DNA of 28,789 nucleotides from JAVXNW01 sp036645575 (GCA_036645575.1 JAVXNW010000020.1:1-28789); one strand, 5' to 3'. Counted from the stretch's first letter, positions 9,118 through 16,723 are shown. Numbers and translations are program-made. The notes: a model not told the origin generated them from the letters alone.

Positions 9118-9312
9118 ATGCCAACCATACAGACCAAATCCCTGACCATATTGGAAGACCAGATGCAGCATGAATTTCTAGCCTGTAAAAAGGCCGAATT
9201 TTATGCGCAGGCCTTTCAAGACCCCACGCTTCGCGACCTTGCCAGCGACCTTTCCCAGCAGCACCGGCAGCGATTTGACCGGCTCTTCAACTACCTGTCC
9301 AGTCACGCGTAA
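9118..9312 (+). CDS. Small spore-coat-associated helical protein (CotF-type partner)
   Basis: The product has 64 residues; an ATG at 9118 follows a strong AAGGAGGA. Upstream in-frame codons exist from 9031 but have no ribosome binding site. The sequence is a two-helix hairpin with LEDQMQHEFLACKKAEFYA and DLSQQHRQRFDRLFNYL. This resembles small Clostridia proteins encoded next to CotF homologues, with Glu/His residues reminiscent of ferritin-like helices. The CotF-like gene follows 14 bases after its stop with its own strong ribosome binding site. Expression during sporulation is inferred from the partner; I could not find a convincing sigma-E, -G or -K promoter in 8995-9117. Confidence 0.8.
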   Translation: MPTIQTKSLTILEDQMQHEFLACKKAEFYAQAFQDPTLRDLASDLSQQHRQRFDRLFNYLSSHA

Positions 9313-9326
9313 GGAGGGGACCAACC

Positions 9327-9614
9327 ATGAATCAGAAGGAAGATGTTCAGGCGGTACTGAACGATCAGGACCGTATGGAGGACCTGCTGACACAGGAGAA
9401 ATACCTGCTAAGCGCCTATGGCACGTTTATTCCCGAGGCGGCCTGCCCGCAACTGCGCACCGTCCTCACGGACAACTTCACCGAATGCGTGCAGAACCAG
9501 TACACGATTTTTGACAAGATGAGCCAGCTGGGCTGGTATCCGGTCAAAAACGCGCCCACCCCTGAAATCGACGCCGCAAGGCAGAAGTTTCAGCAACTTC
9601 AGCGTCAACTGTAA
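9327..9614 (+). CDS. Spore coat protein, CotF family
   Basis: This 95-residue protein matches the Coat_F family. It has an N-terminal helix around DRMEDLLTQEKYLLSAYGTF, a second helix around LRTVLTDNFTECVQNQYTIF, and the family's closing motif KMSQLGWYP followed by an Ala/Pro tail. CotF-type proteins are structural components of the endospore coat or adjacent layers. The ATG at 9327 is preceded by AAGGAGGGG, which begins within the stop region of the upstream small gene, so the pair is almost certainly one transcript. Its presence supports a spore-forming host. The length is normal for the short, single-domain members of the family. Confidence 0.88.
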   Translation: MNQKEDVQAVLNDQDRMEDLLTQEKYLLSAYGTFIPEAACPQLRTVLTDNFTECVQNQYTIFDKMSQLGWYPVKNAPTPEIDAARQKFQQLQRQL

Positions 9615-9687
9615 GTCCGATCAATTTTTTCGCGATATTTGATTGAACTGGGATCAGCCGGCGAATGTTTGATCTTCCGCCGCAATA

Positions 9688-9724
9688 AATTGCCGCTTGA
9701 GCACGTTTGGCTCAAGCGGCAATT
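9688..9724. terminator. Bidirectional terminator between coat genes and pncB
   Basis: A perfect 14-bp inverted repeat (AATTGCCGCTTGAG and its complement) encloses a 9-base loop. It lies between convergent genes, 74 bases after the coat gene stop and 10 bases after the pncB stop. T-containing flanks on both sides (CCTATTTCTAT on plus, TATTG on minus) fit a shared terminator. Confidence 0.8.
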
Positions 9725-9734
9725 CCTATTTCTA

Positions 9735-11168
9735 TCAGGCGTGGCCGTCGCCCTTGAGCATGGATCGCTTGAGCATCCACAGCCTGTCCGACAGATCGAC
9801 TTTGTACACATGGGGGTTGAGCATCCGCTTGTACTGATCCCAGAAGGTCGAAAGCTCCGCCTTCGCATAGGCCTGTATGTCCATGAGCGCGGGGCTTTGG
9901 TAGACCTGCTTGCCCTTTAAAAACACCGGAACCAAGAGCTTGCGCATGTGGTAGTTGGTCAAGGTCTTCTTCTTCCACGTGTCGATCGGGTCGTAGATCG
10001 TCAACGGCTCCGTGTCGTCAAACGTCTCGGTGTCCAGCGCGATCAGGTCGGCCAAGGCCTTGCCGGAGACGTTGTCGTAGATGCGCAGCAGCTGCTTGAT
10101 GCCGGGGTTGGTGATCTTGGCGGGGTTTTCGCTGATCTTGATCTTGGGAATGACGACGCCATCCACCACCTCCGCCGACAATTTGTACACGCCGCCCAGC
10201 GCCGGGCAGTCCTTGCTGGTGATGAGCTTTGTGCCCACGCCCCATATGTCGATGGCCGCGCCTTGCAGCTTGAGGTCGCGGATCAGCCTCTCATCCAGGT
10301 CGCCCGACGCGCAGATCTTCGCGTTCGGGAAGCCCGCCTCGTCCAGCATTTTTCGCGCCTCGCGGCTCAGGTAGGTCAGGTCGCCCGAGTCTAGGCGCAC
10401 GCCCATCGGCTCATAGCCCTCGGCGCGCAACTCGTGAAAGACGGTGATCGCGTTGGGCATGCCGCTTCCCAGCGTGTCGTAGGTGTCAACCAGCAGAAGC
10501 GTCGTCGTCGGGAAGCACTTGGCGTAGGCGCGGAAGGAACTCAATTCGTCCGGGAAGCTCATGACCCAGCTGTGCGCGTGGGTGCCCTTGACCGGGATGC
10601 CAAACATCTGCCCGCACAGCATGTTGCTGGTCGCGTCGCATCCGCCGATCACGGCGGCACGCGCGCCGTAGATGCCCGCGTCGGGACCCTGCGCGCGCCT
10701 GAGGCCAAATTCCAGGACGCTTCCGCCCTCGGCGGCCTGCACCACGCGGGTGGCCTTGGTCGCAATCAGCGTCTGGTGGTTCAATATGTTGAGCAGCGCC
10801 GTCTCGACCAGCTGCGCTTCAAAGATGGGCGCGCACACGCGCACAAGCGGCTCGCCCGGGAAGACGATCGTGCCTTCGGGCACGGCGTAGATGTCGCCGG
10901 TAAAGTGAAAGTCGCGCAGCTGCGTCAAAAACCCCTCGTCAAACAGGTTGAGCGAGCGCAGGTAGGCAAGCGCCGAGTCGTCAAAGTGCAAGGCGTTGAT
11001 GTAGTCGATGAACTGTTCAAGGCCCGCAAAGACCGCAAAGTCCATTGAGTCGCTTTGCTTGCGGTAAAACATGTCGAATACCGCAGGGTTGCCCTTCATG
11101 CCGCACTTCCAGTAGCCATACATCATCGTAAGCTGGTACAGATCGGTAAGCATCGTTAAATTTCGCAT
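9735..11168 (-). CDS. pncB: Nicotinate phosphoribosyltransferase
   Basis: The enzyme converts nicotinate and phosphoribosyl pyrophosphate to nicotinate mononucleotide with ATP consumption, the first step of the Preiss-Handler NAD salvage route. The 477-residue length is normal. Family hallmarks are the N-terminal MLTDLYQLTMMYGYW, the substrate-site stretch LEFGLRRAQGPDAG (about 152-165), KGTHAHSWVMSF with His199 in the position of the phosphorylated histidine, DTYDTL, GVRLDSGDL and WGVGTKL. AGGAGG precedes the ATG. It lies 112 bases downstream of lgt on the same strand with no clear terminator between, so co-transcription from the lgt promoter is plausible. The functional pairing with lgt is not obvious. 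Confidence 0.95.
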   Translation of the reverse strand: MRNLTMLTDLYQLTMMYGYWKCGMKGNPAVFDMFYRKQSDSMDFAVFAGLEQFIDYINALHFDDSALAYLRSLNLFDEGFLTQLRDFHFTGDIYAVPEGTIVFPGEPLVRVCAPIFEAQLVETALLNILNHQTLIATKATRVVQAAEGGSVLEFGLRRAQGPDAGIYGARAAVIGGCDATSNMLCGQMFGIPVKGTHAHSWVMSFPDELSSFRAYAKCFPTTTLLLVDTYDTLGSGMPNAITVFHELRAEGYEPMGVRLDSGDLTYLSREARKMLDEAGFPNAKICASGDLDERLIRDLKLQGAAIDIWGVGTKLITSKDCPALGGVYKLSAEVVDGVVIPKIKISENPAKITNPGIKQLLRIYDNVSGKALADLIALDTETFDDTEPLTIYDPIDTWKKKTLTNYHMRKLLVPVFLKGKQVYQSPALMDIQAYAKAELSTFWDQYKRMLNPHVYKVDLSDRLWMLKRSMLKGDGHA

Positions 11169-11280
11169 GGCGCGCCTCCTGTTTTTCTCGTTTCATTAGC
11201 GTGGGCTTGCGTGAATTGCACGGGGTTGGTGAATGGGTGGGGTTGATGGATCGCGCGGGTTGATGCGCGACGAGCGAAAG

Positions 11281-12045
11281 CTATTTTTTGCGCCGGCGAT
11301 GAAGCCAAATGCCCAGGCACGCGAGCACCGCCAGCGCGGAGAGGCATTGCGAGATGCGCACGGGACCCAGCATCAGGCTGTCGGTGCGCAGTCCCTCGAC
11401 GATCATGCGCTCGAACGCGTAGAGCAGCACATACCACAAAAAGCAGTCGCCCGGCCGCTTCAACGCGCCTTTTTTCGTCGCGATCAGCAGAATCGCCACG
11501 ATGAGGAAGCACCACAGCGACTCGTAAAAAAAGGTGGCCAAGTGCCAAGTGCCGCTTGCCTCAATGAAGACGGAAAGCGGGAAAAATTGAAAGTTGGGGT
11601 TTAAGACTTGGTAGCCGTAGGCCTCCTGATTGAAAAAATTGCCCCAGCGGCCGATCGCCTGACCCAGCGCGAGCGAGGGCGCGATCAAGTCGCACAGGCG
11701 CAAAAAGGACAGGTGCTTTACGCGCGTGTAGACAAACCCCGCCAAGACGCCGCCGATCAGCCCGCCGTAAATCGCCATGCCGCCCGAGCGCACGTCGAGG
11801 ATCGACAGGAGGTTGCCGGCGTACTGATCCCACGTGAACAGCACGTAGTAGAGCCGCGCGCCGACAAGCGCAAACGGCACCACCCACAGCGCCAGCGTGA
11901 TGGTCGTGTCCTTTTCAAAGCCGAGCCGCTTTTCCCGGGCGCTGCCGAGCAGGAGCGCCAGCAAAATCGCCGACGCAATGATGACGCCGTACCAGTAGAC
12001 GGGCACGCCCCCAATCGTCAGCGCGACCCTGTTAGGAAGCCACAT
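11281..12045 (-). CDS. lgt: Prolipoprotein diacylglyceryl transferase
   Basis: Lgt transfers diacylglycerol from phosphatidylglycerol to the lipobox cysteine of prolipoproteins in the cytoplasmic membrane. LspA, also encoded in this window at 17186, performs the next step. The 254-residue protein has about seven hydrophobic segments, the early PVYWYG segment, GGMAIYGGLIGG (about 88-99), and the family signature around Arg133, GRWGNFFNQE (132-141). A C-terminal FERMIVEGLRTDS precedes the last membrane segment. GAGGAGG lies upstream of the ATG at 12045. A sigma-A promoter at 12128-12156 and a short overlapping leader ORF precede it. The protein ends in a basic HRRRKK tail. Confidence 0.95.
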   Translation of the reverse strand: MWLPNRVALTIGGVPVYWYGVIIASAILLALLLGSAREKRLGFEKDTTITLALWVVPFALVGARLYYVLFTWDQYAGNLLSILDVRSGGMAIYGGLIGGVLAGFVYTRVKHLSFLRLCDLIAPSLALGQAIGRWGNFFNQEAYGYQVLNPNFQFFPLSVFIEASGTWHLATFFYESLWCFLIVAILLIATKKGALKRPGDCFLWYVLLYAFERMIVEGLRTDSLMLGPVRISQCLSALAVLACLGIWLHRRRKK

Positions 12046-12103
12046 CGCATTTTCCTCCTCGGAAAGACGCCCAAGGAGCGGAACATCTCAACAAATTCAG
12101 CAT
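12032..12103 (-). CDS. Possible 23-residue leader ORF overlapping the lgt start
   Basis: Between the lgt promoter and lgt, an ATG at 12103 follows a good Shine-Dalgarno (GGGAGGCG, 6 bases away). It opens a 23-residue frame beginning MLNLLRCSAPWASF and containing a second Cys in GGKCDV. The frame reads through the lgt ribosome binding site and stops 14 bases inside lgt in another frame. This geometry suits translational coupling. The peptide itself resembles nothing I know, and it may be a chance ORF. Confidence 0.45.
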   Translation of the reverse strand: MLNLLRCSAPWASFRGGKCDVAS

Positions 12104-12127
12104 GATACGCCTCCCTATTCTTGCGCT

Positions 12128-12156
12128 ATTATCGCATTTTACGCTCAAATTGTCAA
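12128..12156 (-). promoter_or_regulatory. Sigma-A promoter for lgt
   Basis: Read on the minus strand, a consensus -35 TTGACA (12156-12151) and a -10 GATAAT (12133-12128) are separated by exactly 17 bases. Transcription should start near 12121, giving a leader of about 75 bases that includes the leader ORF. Confidence 0.85.
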
Positions 12157-12380
12157 TGCGCGCAAGGCAACATGCCCCGAAAACGCGGTCAAAATTTCGC
12201 GTCAATTGGGAAAAATACGCGTTTTTGCGGTTGGTTTCGACCCTTGCGATCGCAGCCTGCCGGCCCGCTTGAGGCCGGAACGCCAAGCAAACTTACAAAT
12301 TTGTTCGCCATGTCTTCAAACATTTTACCCGGTTTCAACTCAATTACCCCGACCGTGCGGGCAAAAGCATAAAAATGAGG
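12157..12380. other. Intergenic spacer between divergent promoters
   Basis: These roughly 220 bases separate the lgt promoter from the promoter at 12381. They contain local CG-rich palindromic stretches (for example around 12250-12290) but no tRNA and no recognisable motif. A 79-residue minus-strand frame here (12189-12428) lacks a supporting ribosome binding site and overlaps the plus-strand promoter, so I leave it out. Confidence 0.5.
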
Positions 12381-12409
12381 TTGCGCTTCTTTGCCGGAAA
12401 GGGTATAAT
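12381..12409 (+). promoter_or_regulatory. Sigma-A promoter for the division cluster
   Basis: A -35 TTGCGC (12381-12386) and a perfect -10 TATAAT (12404-12409) are spaced by 17 bases. The likely transcript begins near 12416, about 60 bases before the HlyD-like gene. It probably reads through ylmE, sepF and ylmH. Confidence 0.8.
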
Positions 12410-12475
12410 AAATTGTTGTATGTACCATGACGCGCCTAGGTGCGGACGGCGCTTTCAGAATTAAGGAGAGCTTTG

Positions 12476-13657
12476 ATGCGCAGAAAGAGGATAACAGGCA
12501 GATTTTATGTCTTCCTTGCGCTTGTGTTGATCGGCGGCTATTTTGTCCTGCGCGAATTGATTCCGGACGCGGCGCAGGAAGCCGTTGTGACGCTGGCCAA
12601 TGACACGTATTCGCTGAGCGTCGACGCGCTCGTCGTGCGCGACGAGGTCGTCACGTCCTATGAGGGAAAGGGGCGAATCGTCTATACCGCCACCGAAGGG
12701 CAGGCCGTCAAGGCCGGAGACCCGGTCTGCGAGGTGTATTCGGCCGGCTACTCCGAAAAGGAAATGGAAAAGCTGGAGTCGGTGCGCCAGCAGGTTCGGG
12801 CGTACCATGAGACCATTTTGGACAACATTGTCGATACAAAGCTGGATGCGCTCGAGGCCAAGGTGGAGGAATCCGCGCTCAAGCTCAAGTCGCTCATTGC
12901 GAACAAGACGGGCGGGAGCCTGCTCAACCTAGAAAAAGAGCTTGAACAGGCGATGATGGCGCGGCAGGAGTATTTGCGCCAGAATCGGCGCGAAGACCCC
13001 AAGCTCAACGAGCTCTACGACCGGGAGACCAAGCAGATGAACGCCATCTCCTCGTGGCGCACGCTTGCGCCCGCGCCGCGCGCCGGCCTCGTCAGCTTCT
13101 ATTTGGATGGCTATGAGGACTATCTGACGGTTGCCAACCTCGCCAGCCTGACCGCCAGCGACGTGAAGGCGGTGCTCGCGGGCAAACGCCCGGAGACCAC
13201 GGTCGCCGCGCGGCTTCAGACCAATGTCTTTCGCGTGGTGTCCAACGACAAGTGGTACATGGTGCTCATGTCAAGCGACGCCAAGTGGAACCCGATCAGC
13301 GGCCAAGAGTTTACCTTTCAGCTGGAGGGATTTCCCGATGTCGCCTATGCGGGCACCGCGATTCAGGTGCAGAAGACGCAGTCTGAGGTGTTGTGCGTGC
13401 TGGAAATCAATGGCGCCTTGGGCCCGATGATGAACAGGCGCTCCGGCAAAGCCGCCATCGGCGTACACTTGTCCGGCATGTCGGTGCCGCTGGGCGCCGT
13501 GGCCACGCAGGGCGGGCAAAGCGGCGTATGGCTCTTGGACGCGACGGGCGGCACGTTCGTGCCGGTCGAGGTACTCTCCTCCGACAGCCACTACGCGCTG
13601 GTGTCGCCGCTGACAGAGGGCACGCTGGCGGTCGGTCAGCGCGTCCAGATTCGATAG
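12476..13657 (+). CDS. HlyD/membrane-fusion-type protein heading the division cluster
   Basis: The 393-residue product has a basic start, one membrane segment (about 9-26, FYVFLALVLIGGYFVLREL region) and an extracytoplasmic body. A biotinyl-lipoyl-like half-motif (TATEGQAVKAGDPVCEVYSA, about 70-90) is followed by a coiled coil (about 92-190), a barrel-like region around ISGQEFTFQLEGFPDVAY, and a C-terminal domain with LGAVATQGGQSGVWLL. This is the layout of HlyD-type periplasmic adaptors. The ATG at 12476 has AAGGAGAG 5 bases upstream; an in-frame GTG at 12440 has no site. No ABC or RND partner is nearby. From memory, similar genes often precede ylmE/sepF in Clostridia, so a role at the septum or in envelope assembly is possible but unproven. 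Confidence 0.85.
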   Translation: MRRKRITGRFYVFLALVLIGGYFVLRELIPDAAQEAVVTLANDTYSLSVDALVVRDEVVTSYEGKGRIVYTATEGQAVKAGDPVCEVYSAGYSEKEMEKLESVRQQVRAYHETILDNIVDTKLDALEAKVEESALKLKSLIANKTGGSLLNLEKELEQAMMARQEYLRQNRREDPKLNELYDRETKQMNAISSWRTLAPAPRAGLVSFYLDGYEDYLTVANLASLTASDVKAVLAGKRPETTVAARLQTNVFRVVSNDKWYMVLMSSDAKWNPISGQEFTFQLEGFPDVAYAGTAIQVQKTQSEVLCVLEINGALGPMMNRRSGKAAIGVHLSGMSVPLGAVATQGGQSGVWLLDATGGTFVPVEVLSSDSHYALVSPLTEGTLAVGQRVQIR

Positions 13658-13665
13658 GGGGGCAT

Positions 13666-14343
13666 ATGGACAGGGAACGCGTGGTCTTCAACATCGAGCG
13701 CATCCGTAGCGCGCTTCGTCAAGTGGCGCCTTGTCCGGTCGAACTGATGGCGGTGACCAAGACCCATACGGCCGAGGAGGCCAATTGGGCCTTTGACGCA
13801 GGGGTCGCGCGCATCGGTGAAAACCGCGTGCAGGAGCTCATGCAGAAATTCCCAGCGTTAAATCCGCAATATAAGGTGGATTTGATTGGACAATTGCAGA
13901 CGAATAAAGTAAAATATATCGTAAACTGCGTAAGCCGGATCCAGTCGCTCGACCGCATGGCGTTGGCACTGGAAATTGACCGGCGGGCCAGCGAGGCGGG
14001 ATTGGTGATGCCCTGTCTGGTCGAGGTGAATATTGCGGGGGAGACGCAAAGAGGCGGCGTGGCGCCAGAGGAACTCGAGCATCTTGTGCGGGAAGCGGCG
14101 AAGCTGCCCGGGATCAAGATCGAGGGACTGATGGCGGTGATGCCGGTCAGCGAAGATCCCGAGGCTGTTCGGCCCTGCTTCCAAAGTATGCGGGCGCTCT
14201 TTGAACACATGAGAGACCTGTCGGTGAGTCATGTGACGATGGCGTGCCTGTCGATGGGCATGTCTGGCGATTATCTGGTCGCCGCGCAAGAAGGCGCAAC
14301 GCTTGTGCGCATAGGTTCGGGGATATTTGGGGCGCGGCAATAA
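13666..14343 (+). CDS. ylmE: YggS/YlmE-family pyridoxal-phosphate homeostasis protein
   Basis: Members of this family bind pyridoxal 5'-phosphate on a TIM-barrel fold resembling the alanine racemase N-domain, and help control cellular PLP and amino-acid pools. The 225-residue length is normal. Lys32 in AVTKTHT is the PLP Schiff-base lysine. Other family motifs are IGENRVQEL, IGQLQTNKVKYI, SLDRMALALEI, LVEVNIAGETQRGG, GLMAVMP, LSMGMSGDYLVAAQEGATLVRIGSGIFG. The ATG at 13666, with a GGGGGG-type ribosome binding site, lies 8 bases after the upstream stop. sepF follows at 30 bases. The position between an HlyD-like gene and sepF matches the conserved Gram-positive division cluster. Confidence 0.94.
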   Translation: MDRERVVFNIERIRSALRQVAPCPVELMAVTKTHTAEEANWAFDAGVARIGENRVQELMQKFPALNPQYKVDLIGQLQTNKVKYIVNCVSRIQSLDRMALALEIDRRASEAGLVMPCLVEVNIAGETQRGGVAPEELEHLVREAAKLPGIKIEGLMAVMPVSEDPEAVRPCFQSMRALFEHMRDLSVSHVTMACLSMGMSGDYLVAAQEGATLVRIGSGIFGARQ

Positions 14344-14372
14344 TTTTTTGTGACAGATCGGGAGGAAATGCT

Positions 14373-15290
14373 ATGGCGGGCCGTTTCAACAAACTCTTGG
14401 AATTTATCGGACTGGTGGATGACGAACCGGATGATGAGATGGATCAGGGAGGCACGCGGCCGATTGGCGGGCAGACATACGGCGCGCCTAATCGCCGTCC
14501 GGTTCAGCAGGCCGCTCCGTCCCGCCAAAACCGGGGAGACTATGAGGACAGCCGCATGGGTGGGCGAAACACCTCGTCGGCGCGGCCCGATTATGACGCG
14601 CGCCAACGGCGAAACGACTATGCGTCTCAGACGCCCAAATACGCGCAGGATTATCGCTCGCAGCAGGCGTCTAGGTCCGATTACCGGGGCGACGCGGCGC
14701 AAAGGCCTTCGTATGGGCAGAGCGCGCCCTATGGGCAGAGCGCGCCTTATGGGCAGAGCGCGCCTTACGGGCAGAGTGCGCCCTACGGACAGAGCGCGCC
14801 CTACGGGCAGAGCGCGCCCTACGGGCAGAGCGCGCCCTACGGACAGAGCGCGTCGCGCACGGGCCGAAGCGACTACCAGAGCGGTTACCGCGGGGCCAAG
14901 AGCGATCCGCTTGAGGACGAGTTTGAGCGCGCCGCGCGCGGCGACCGCGGTTCAAGCCGTTCCGGGCGCGATTCGGAGCGTTCGCGCGCCTCGGTCGTCC
15001 CGATGGTGCCCACGCGTCAGCCGGAGCCCAGTCGCCAGACGGTCATCTATTACCTGCGCCAACTCGAGGAGTGCCGCGACGTGATCAACGACCTGCTCGA
15101 CAACAAGACGGTGCTGCTCAACTTAGAGGATATGGACGAGCGCATTGTGCAGCGCGGCATTGACACGCTGTGCGGCGCGGCGTTTGCGCTGGGCGCGACG
15201 CTGCGCAAGGCGTCTGACAAGACCTACCTGATAGCGCCCAATACGGTCGAGGTGGCCTCGACCAACGACACGCAGCGGCGCTACTCCTAG
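14373..15290 (+). CDS. sepF: Cell division protein SepF with expanded repeat linker
   Basis: SepF binds membrane through an N-terminal amphipathic helix and binds the FtsZ C-terminus through its C-terminal domain, tethering and shaping the Z-ring. Here residues 1-15 (MAGRFNKLLEFIGLV) are the membrane helix and residues of about 207-300 are the SepF domain (VIYYLRQLEECRDVINDLLDNKTVLLNLEDMDERIVQRGIDTLCGAAFALGATL split across the fold). Between them lies a roughly 190-residue disordered linker rich in Arg, Gln, Ser, Tyr and Pro. It includes eight YGQSAP repeats at 114-161. The 305 residues compare with about 150 for B. subtilis SepF. The start is set by GGGAGGAAA before ATG 14373. ylmH begins 3 bases after the stop. 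Confidence 0.94.
   Translation: MAGRFNKLLEFIGLVDDEPDDEMDQGGTRPIGGQTYGAPNRRPVQQAAPSRQNRGDYEDSRMGGRNTSSARPDYDARQRRNDYASQTPKYAQDYRSQQASRSDYRGDAAQRPSYGQSAPYGQSAPYGQSAPYGQSAPYGQSAPYGQSAPYGQSAPYGQSASRTGRSDYQSGYRGAKSDPLEDEFERAARGDRGSSRSGRDSERSRASVVPMVPTRQPEPSRQTVIYYLRQLEECRDVINDLLDNKTVLLNLEDMDERIVQRGIDTLCGAAFALGATLRKASDKTYLIAPNTVEVASTNDTQRRYS
14712..14855 (+). repeat. Eight 18-bp tandem repeats in sepF (YGQSAP units)
   Basis: Eight consecutive 18-bp copies of TATGGGCAGAGCGCGCCC type run from 14712 to 14855. They differ only at synonymous positions (TAT/TAC, GGG/GGA, CCC/CCT), except for the last unit, which encodes Ser instead of Pro. The high DNA identity suggests recent expansion and likely copy-number variation between strains. 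Confidence 0.95.
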
Positions 15291-15293
15291 CGT

Positions 15294-16043
15294 ATGGGAA
15301 CCGATGCGGCGTTGCCGGCAAGGCTTCACGACCTTGCGTGCGGCGCGCTCTATGGGGGCGAGCCGCGCTTTTCGCGTTTTTTAGACCCGGCGCAGCGTGC
15401 GCAGGCCGAGGAGATTGCGCAGCAAGCGGGTGCGCAGGTGACTTTTTTTGGCGGCATGCGCGACGCGGAGCGCGTGATGGCGGCTTTTTACGCGGAAGAA
15501 CCGCCCGCGCAGAACCAATTCCCGCTCGCGTGCGTCAAACTTACGTGGAATGCCCGCTACGGGAGCGCGGCGCACCGCGACCTGTTGGGCGCGCAGATGG
15601 CGCTTGGGCTGGAGCGGTCGGTATTTGGCGACATTGCGGTGGGCGAGGCGGCGGCGTACTGCTTTGCGATGCCGGAGGCCGCGCGGTATCTGCTGGACAA
15701 CATGCGCCTGGCCGGTCGGTGCGCGCTCAAGGGCGAGATGGCTTTTGACTACTTGGCGGAGATGCCTGAAATCAAGGGGCGCGAGACGCGGGTGACGGTG
15801 AGTTCGATGCGGCTGGACGCGCTGGTGGCCGCCGCCTACGACCTGAGCCGTCAAGACGCGCAGAAGCTGATTGAGCGCGAATGGGTCAAACTCAATCACG
15901 TCTTCACGGTGCGAACCGACGCGCAGGTGGGCGCGGGCGATTTGATCTCCGCGCGCGGTTACGGCCGCGCCAAGGTGCTTGAGGCGCCGGAGCCCACGCG
16001 CAAGGGACGGTTGGGCGTCAAGGTCTTTCTCTATGGCGAATAA
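15294..16043 (+). CDS. ylmH: YlmH family RNA-binding protein
   Basis: The 249-residue product has the YlmH layout. An N-terminal domain contains RFSRFLDPAQRAQAEEIAQQ and the FFGGMRDAERVMAAFY motif. A middle region has GALLGA-like DLLGAQMALGLERSVFGDI. A C-terminal S4 RNA-binding domain starts near residue 165 with SSMRLDALVAAAYDLSRQDAQKLIEREWVKLNH and ends in ISARGYGRAKVLE. Family members act in ribosome-associated quality control and tRNA/peptidyl-tRNA handling, and the gene is linked to division genes in many Firmicutes. The start lies 3 bases after the sepF stop with little independent Shine-Dalgarno, suggesting translational coupling. The small membrane gene ylmG/yggT that often separates sepF and ylmH is absent. 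Confidence 0.92.
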   Translation: MGTDAALPARLHDLACGALYGGEPRFSRFLDPAQRAQAEEIAQQAGAQVTFFGGMRDAERVMAAFYAEEPPAQNQFPLACVKLTWNARYGSAAHRDLLGAQMALGLERSVFGDIAVGEAAAYCFAMPEAARYLLDNMRLAGRCALKGEMAFDYLAEMPEIKGRETRVTVSSMRLDALVAAAYDLSRQDAQKLIEREWVKLNHVFTVRTDAQVGAGDLISARGYGRAKVLEAPEPTRKGRLGVKVFLYGE

Positions 16044-16150
16044 TTTACAATGGTAAACGGCAGGATTTAGGCGTTTTACAGCGAAGCACTATAAAAAGGT
16101 CTGTTTCCTCATTACCAAAGCGGCGTTGTCGCATGGAAGGAATGGTACAC

Positions 16151-16723
16151 ATGATTACCGTGAAAGACATTCGGGAAAAGGAATTTACCACCCAGAAGCA
16201 TGGCTACCATGAGGACGAGGTGGATGACTTCCTCGACGAGATTGCCGACCAAATGGAGGAGCTCATTCGCGAAAACCGCGGCATGATCCAAAAACTGGAC
16301 GCCGCGCAGGTGCAATTGGAGGAGCTCAAGGCGCAGAAGGGCGAGCGCCCGTGTGAACCGGTGGAGATTCAGCCGATACAACTTCCGGCGTCGACCGGGG
16401 GCGACGACTCGGCGTATTTCCGCAATTTAGAGGCGACGCTGCGCGAGACGCTGCTGAGCGCCCAGCGCATTGCCGACCAGACGACGAGCGAAGCCAAGAA
16501 AAAGGCGGCGCAGACGCTGAGCGAGGCCAATCAGTACGCCGATTCGGTCAAGGTCAATATCGAGAAGGAGACGGTGCAATTGCGCACCAAGCTCACCCGA
16601 GAGACAAGCGACGCCCAAGCGCAGCTGGACAGCCTCAAAAAGCAGCTTTCCGACCACAAGAGCCGCTTCCGCGCGCTACTTGAGACGCAGATGGAAGCGC
16701 TGAAACTGGACGAAGAGGCATAG
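16151..16723 (+). CDS. divIVA: DivIVA domain protein
   Basis: DivIVA senses negatively curved membrane at poles and septa and recruits partner proteins. The 190-residue product begins with the family motif MITVKDIREKEFTTQKHGYH, then DEVDDFLDEIADQMEEL. A first coiled coil runs to about residue 65, a Pro-rich break follows (about 72-90), and a second long coiled coil runs from about 98 to 185 (LLSAQRIADQTTSEAKKKAAQ region). Three in-frame Met codons are available. ATG 16151 is preferred because AAGGA lies 9 bases upstream, and it gives the canonical N-terminus. It lies about 107 bases after ylmH, so it may have its own promoter, which I could not define. A terminator follows. Confidence 0.94.
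   Translation: MITVKDIREKEFTTQKHGYHEDEVDDFLDEIADQMEELIRENRGMIQKLDAAQVQLEELKAQKGERPCEPVEIQPIQLPASTGGDDSAYFRNLEATLRETLLSAQRIADQTTSEAKKKAAQTLSEANQYADSVKVNIEKETVQLRTKLTRETSDAQAQLDSLKKQLSDHKSRFRALLETQMEALKLDEEA

Noticed and set aside
12189..12428. 79-codon minus-strand frame between lgt and the HlyD-like gene
   Set aside because: It looks partly protein-like, but it has no ribosome binding site, overlaps the plus-strand promoter at 12381-12409, and matches nothing I recognise.
13393..13665. Upstream extension of the ylmE frame (316 codons in total)
   Set aside because: The extension lies in another frame of the HlyD-like gene. The canonical YggS/YlmE N-terminus and a ribosome binding site support the start at 13666.
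14712..14855. Regular short repeats suggesting a CRISPR array
   Set aside because: The 18-bp units are contiguous without spacers and keep the sepF reading frame, so they are coding tandem repeats.
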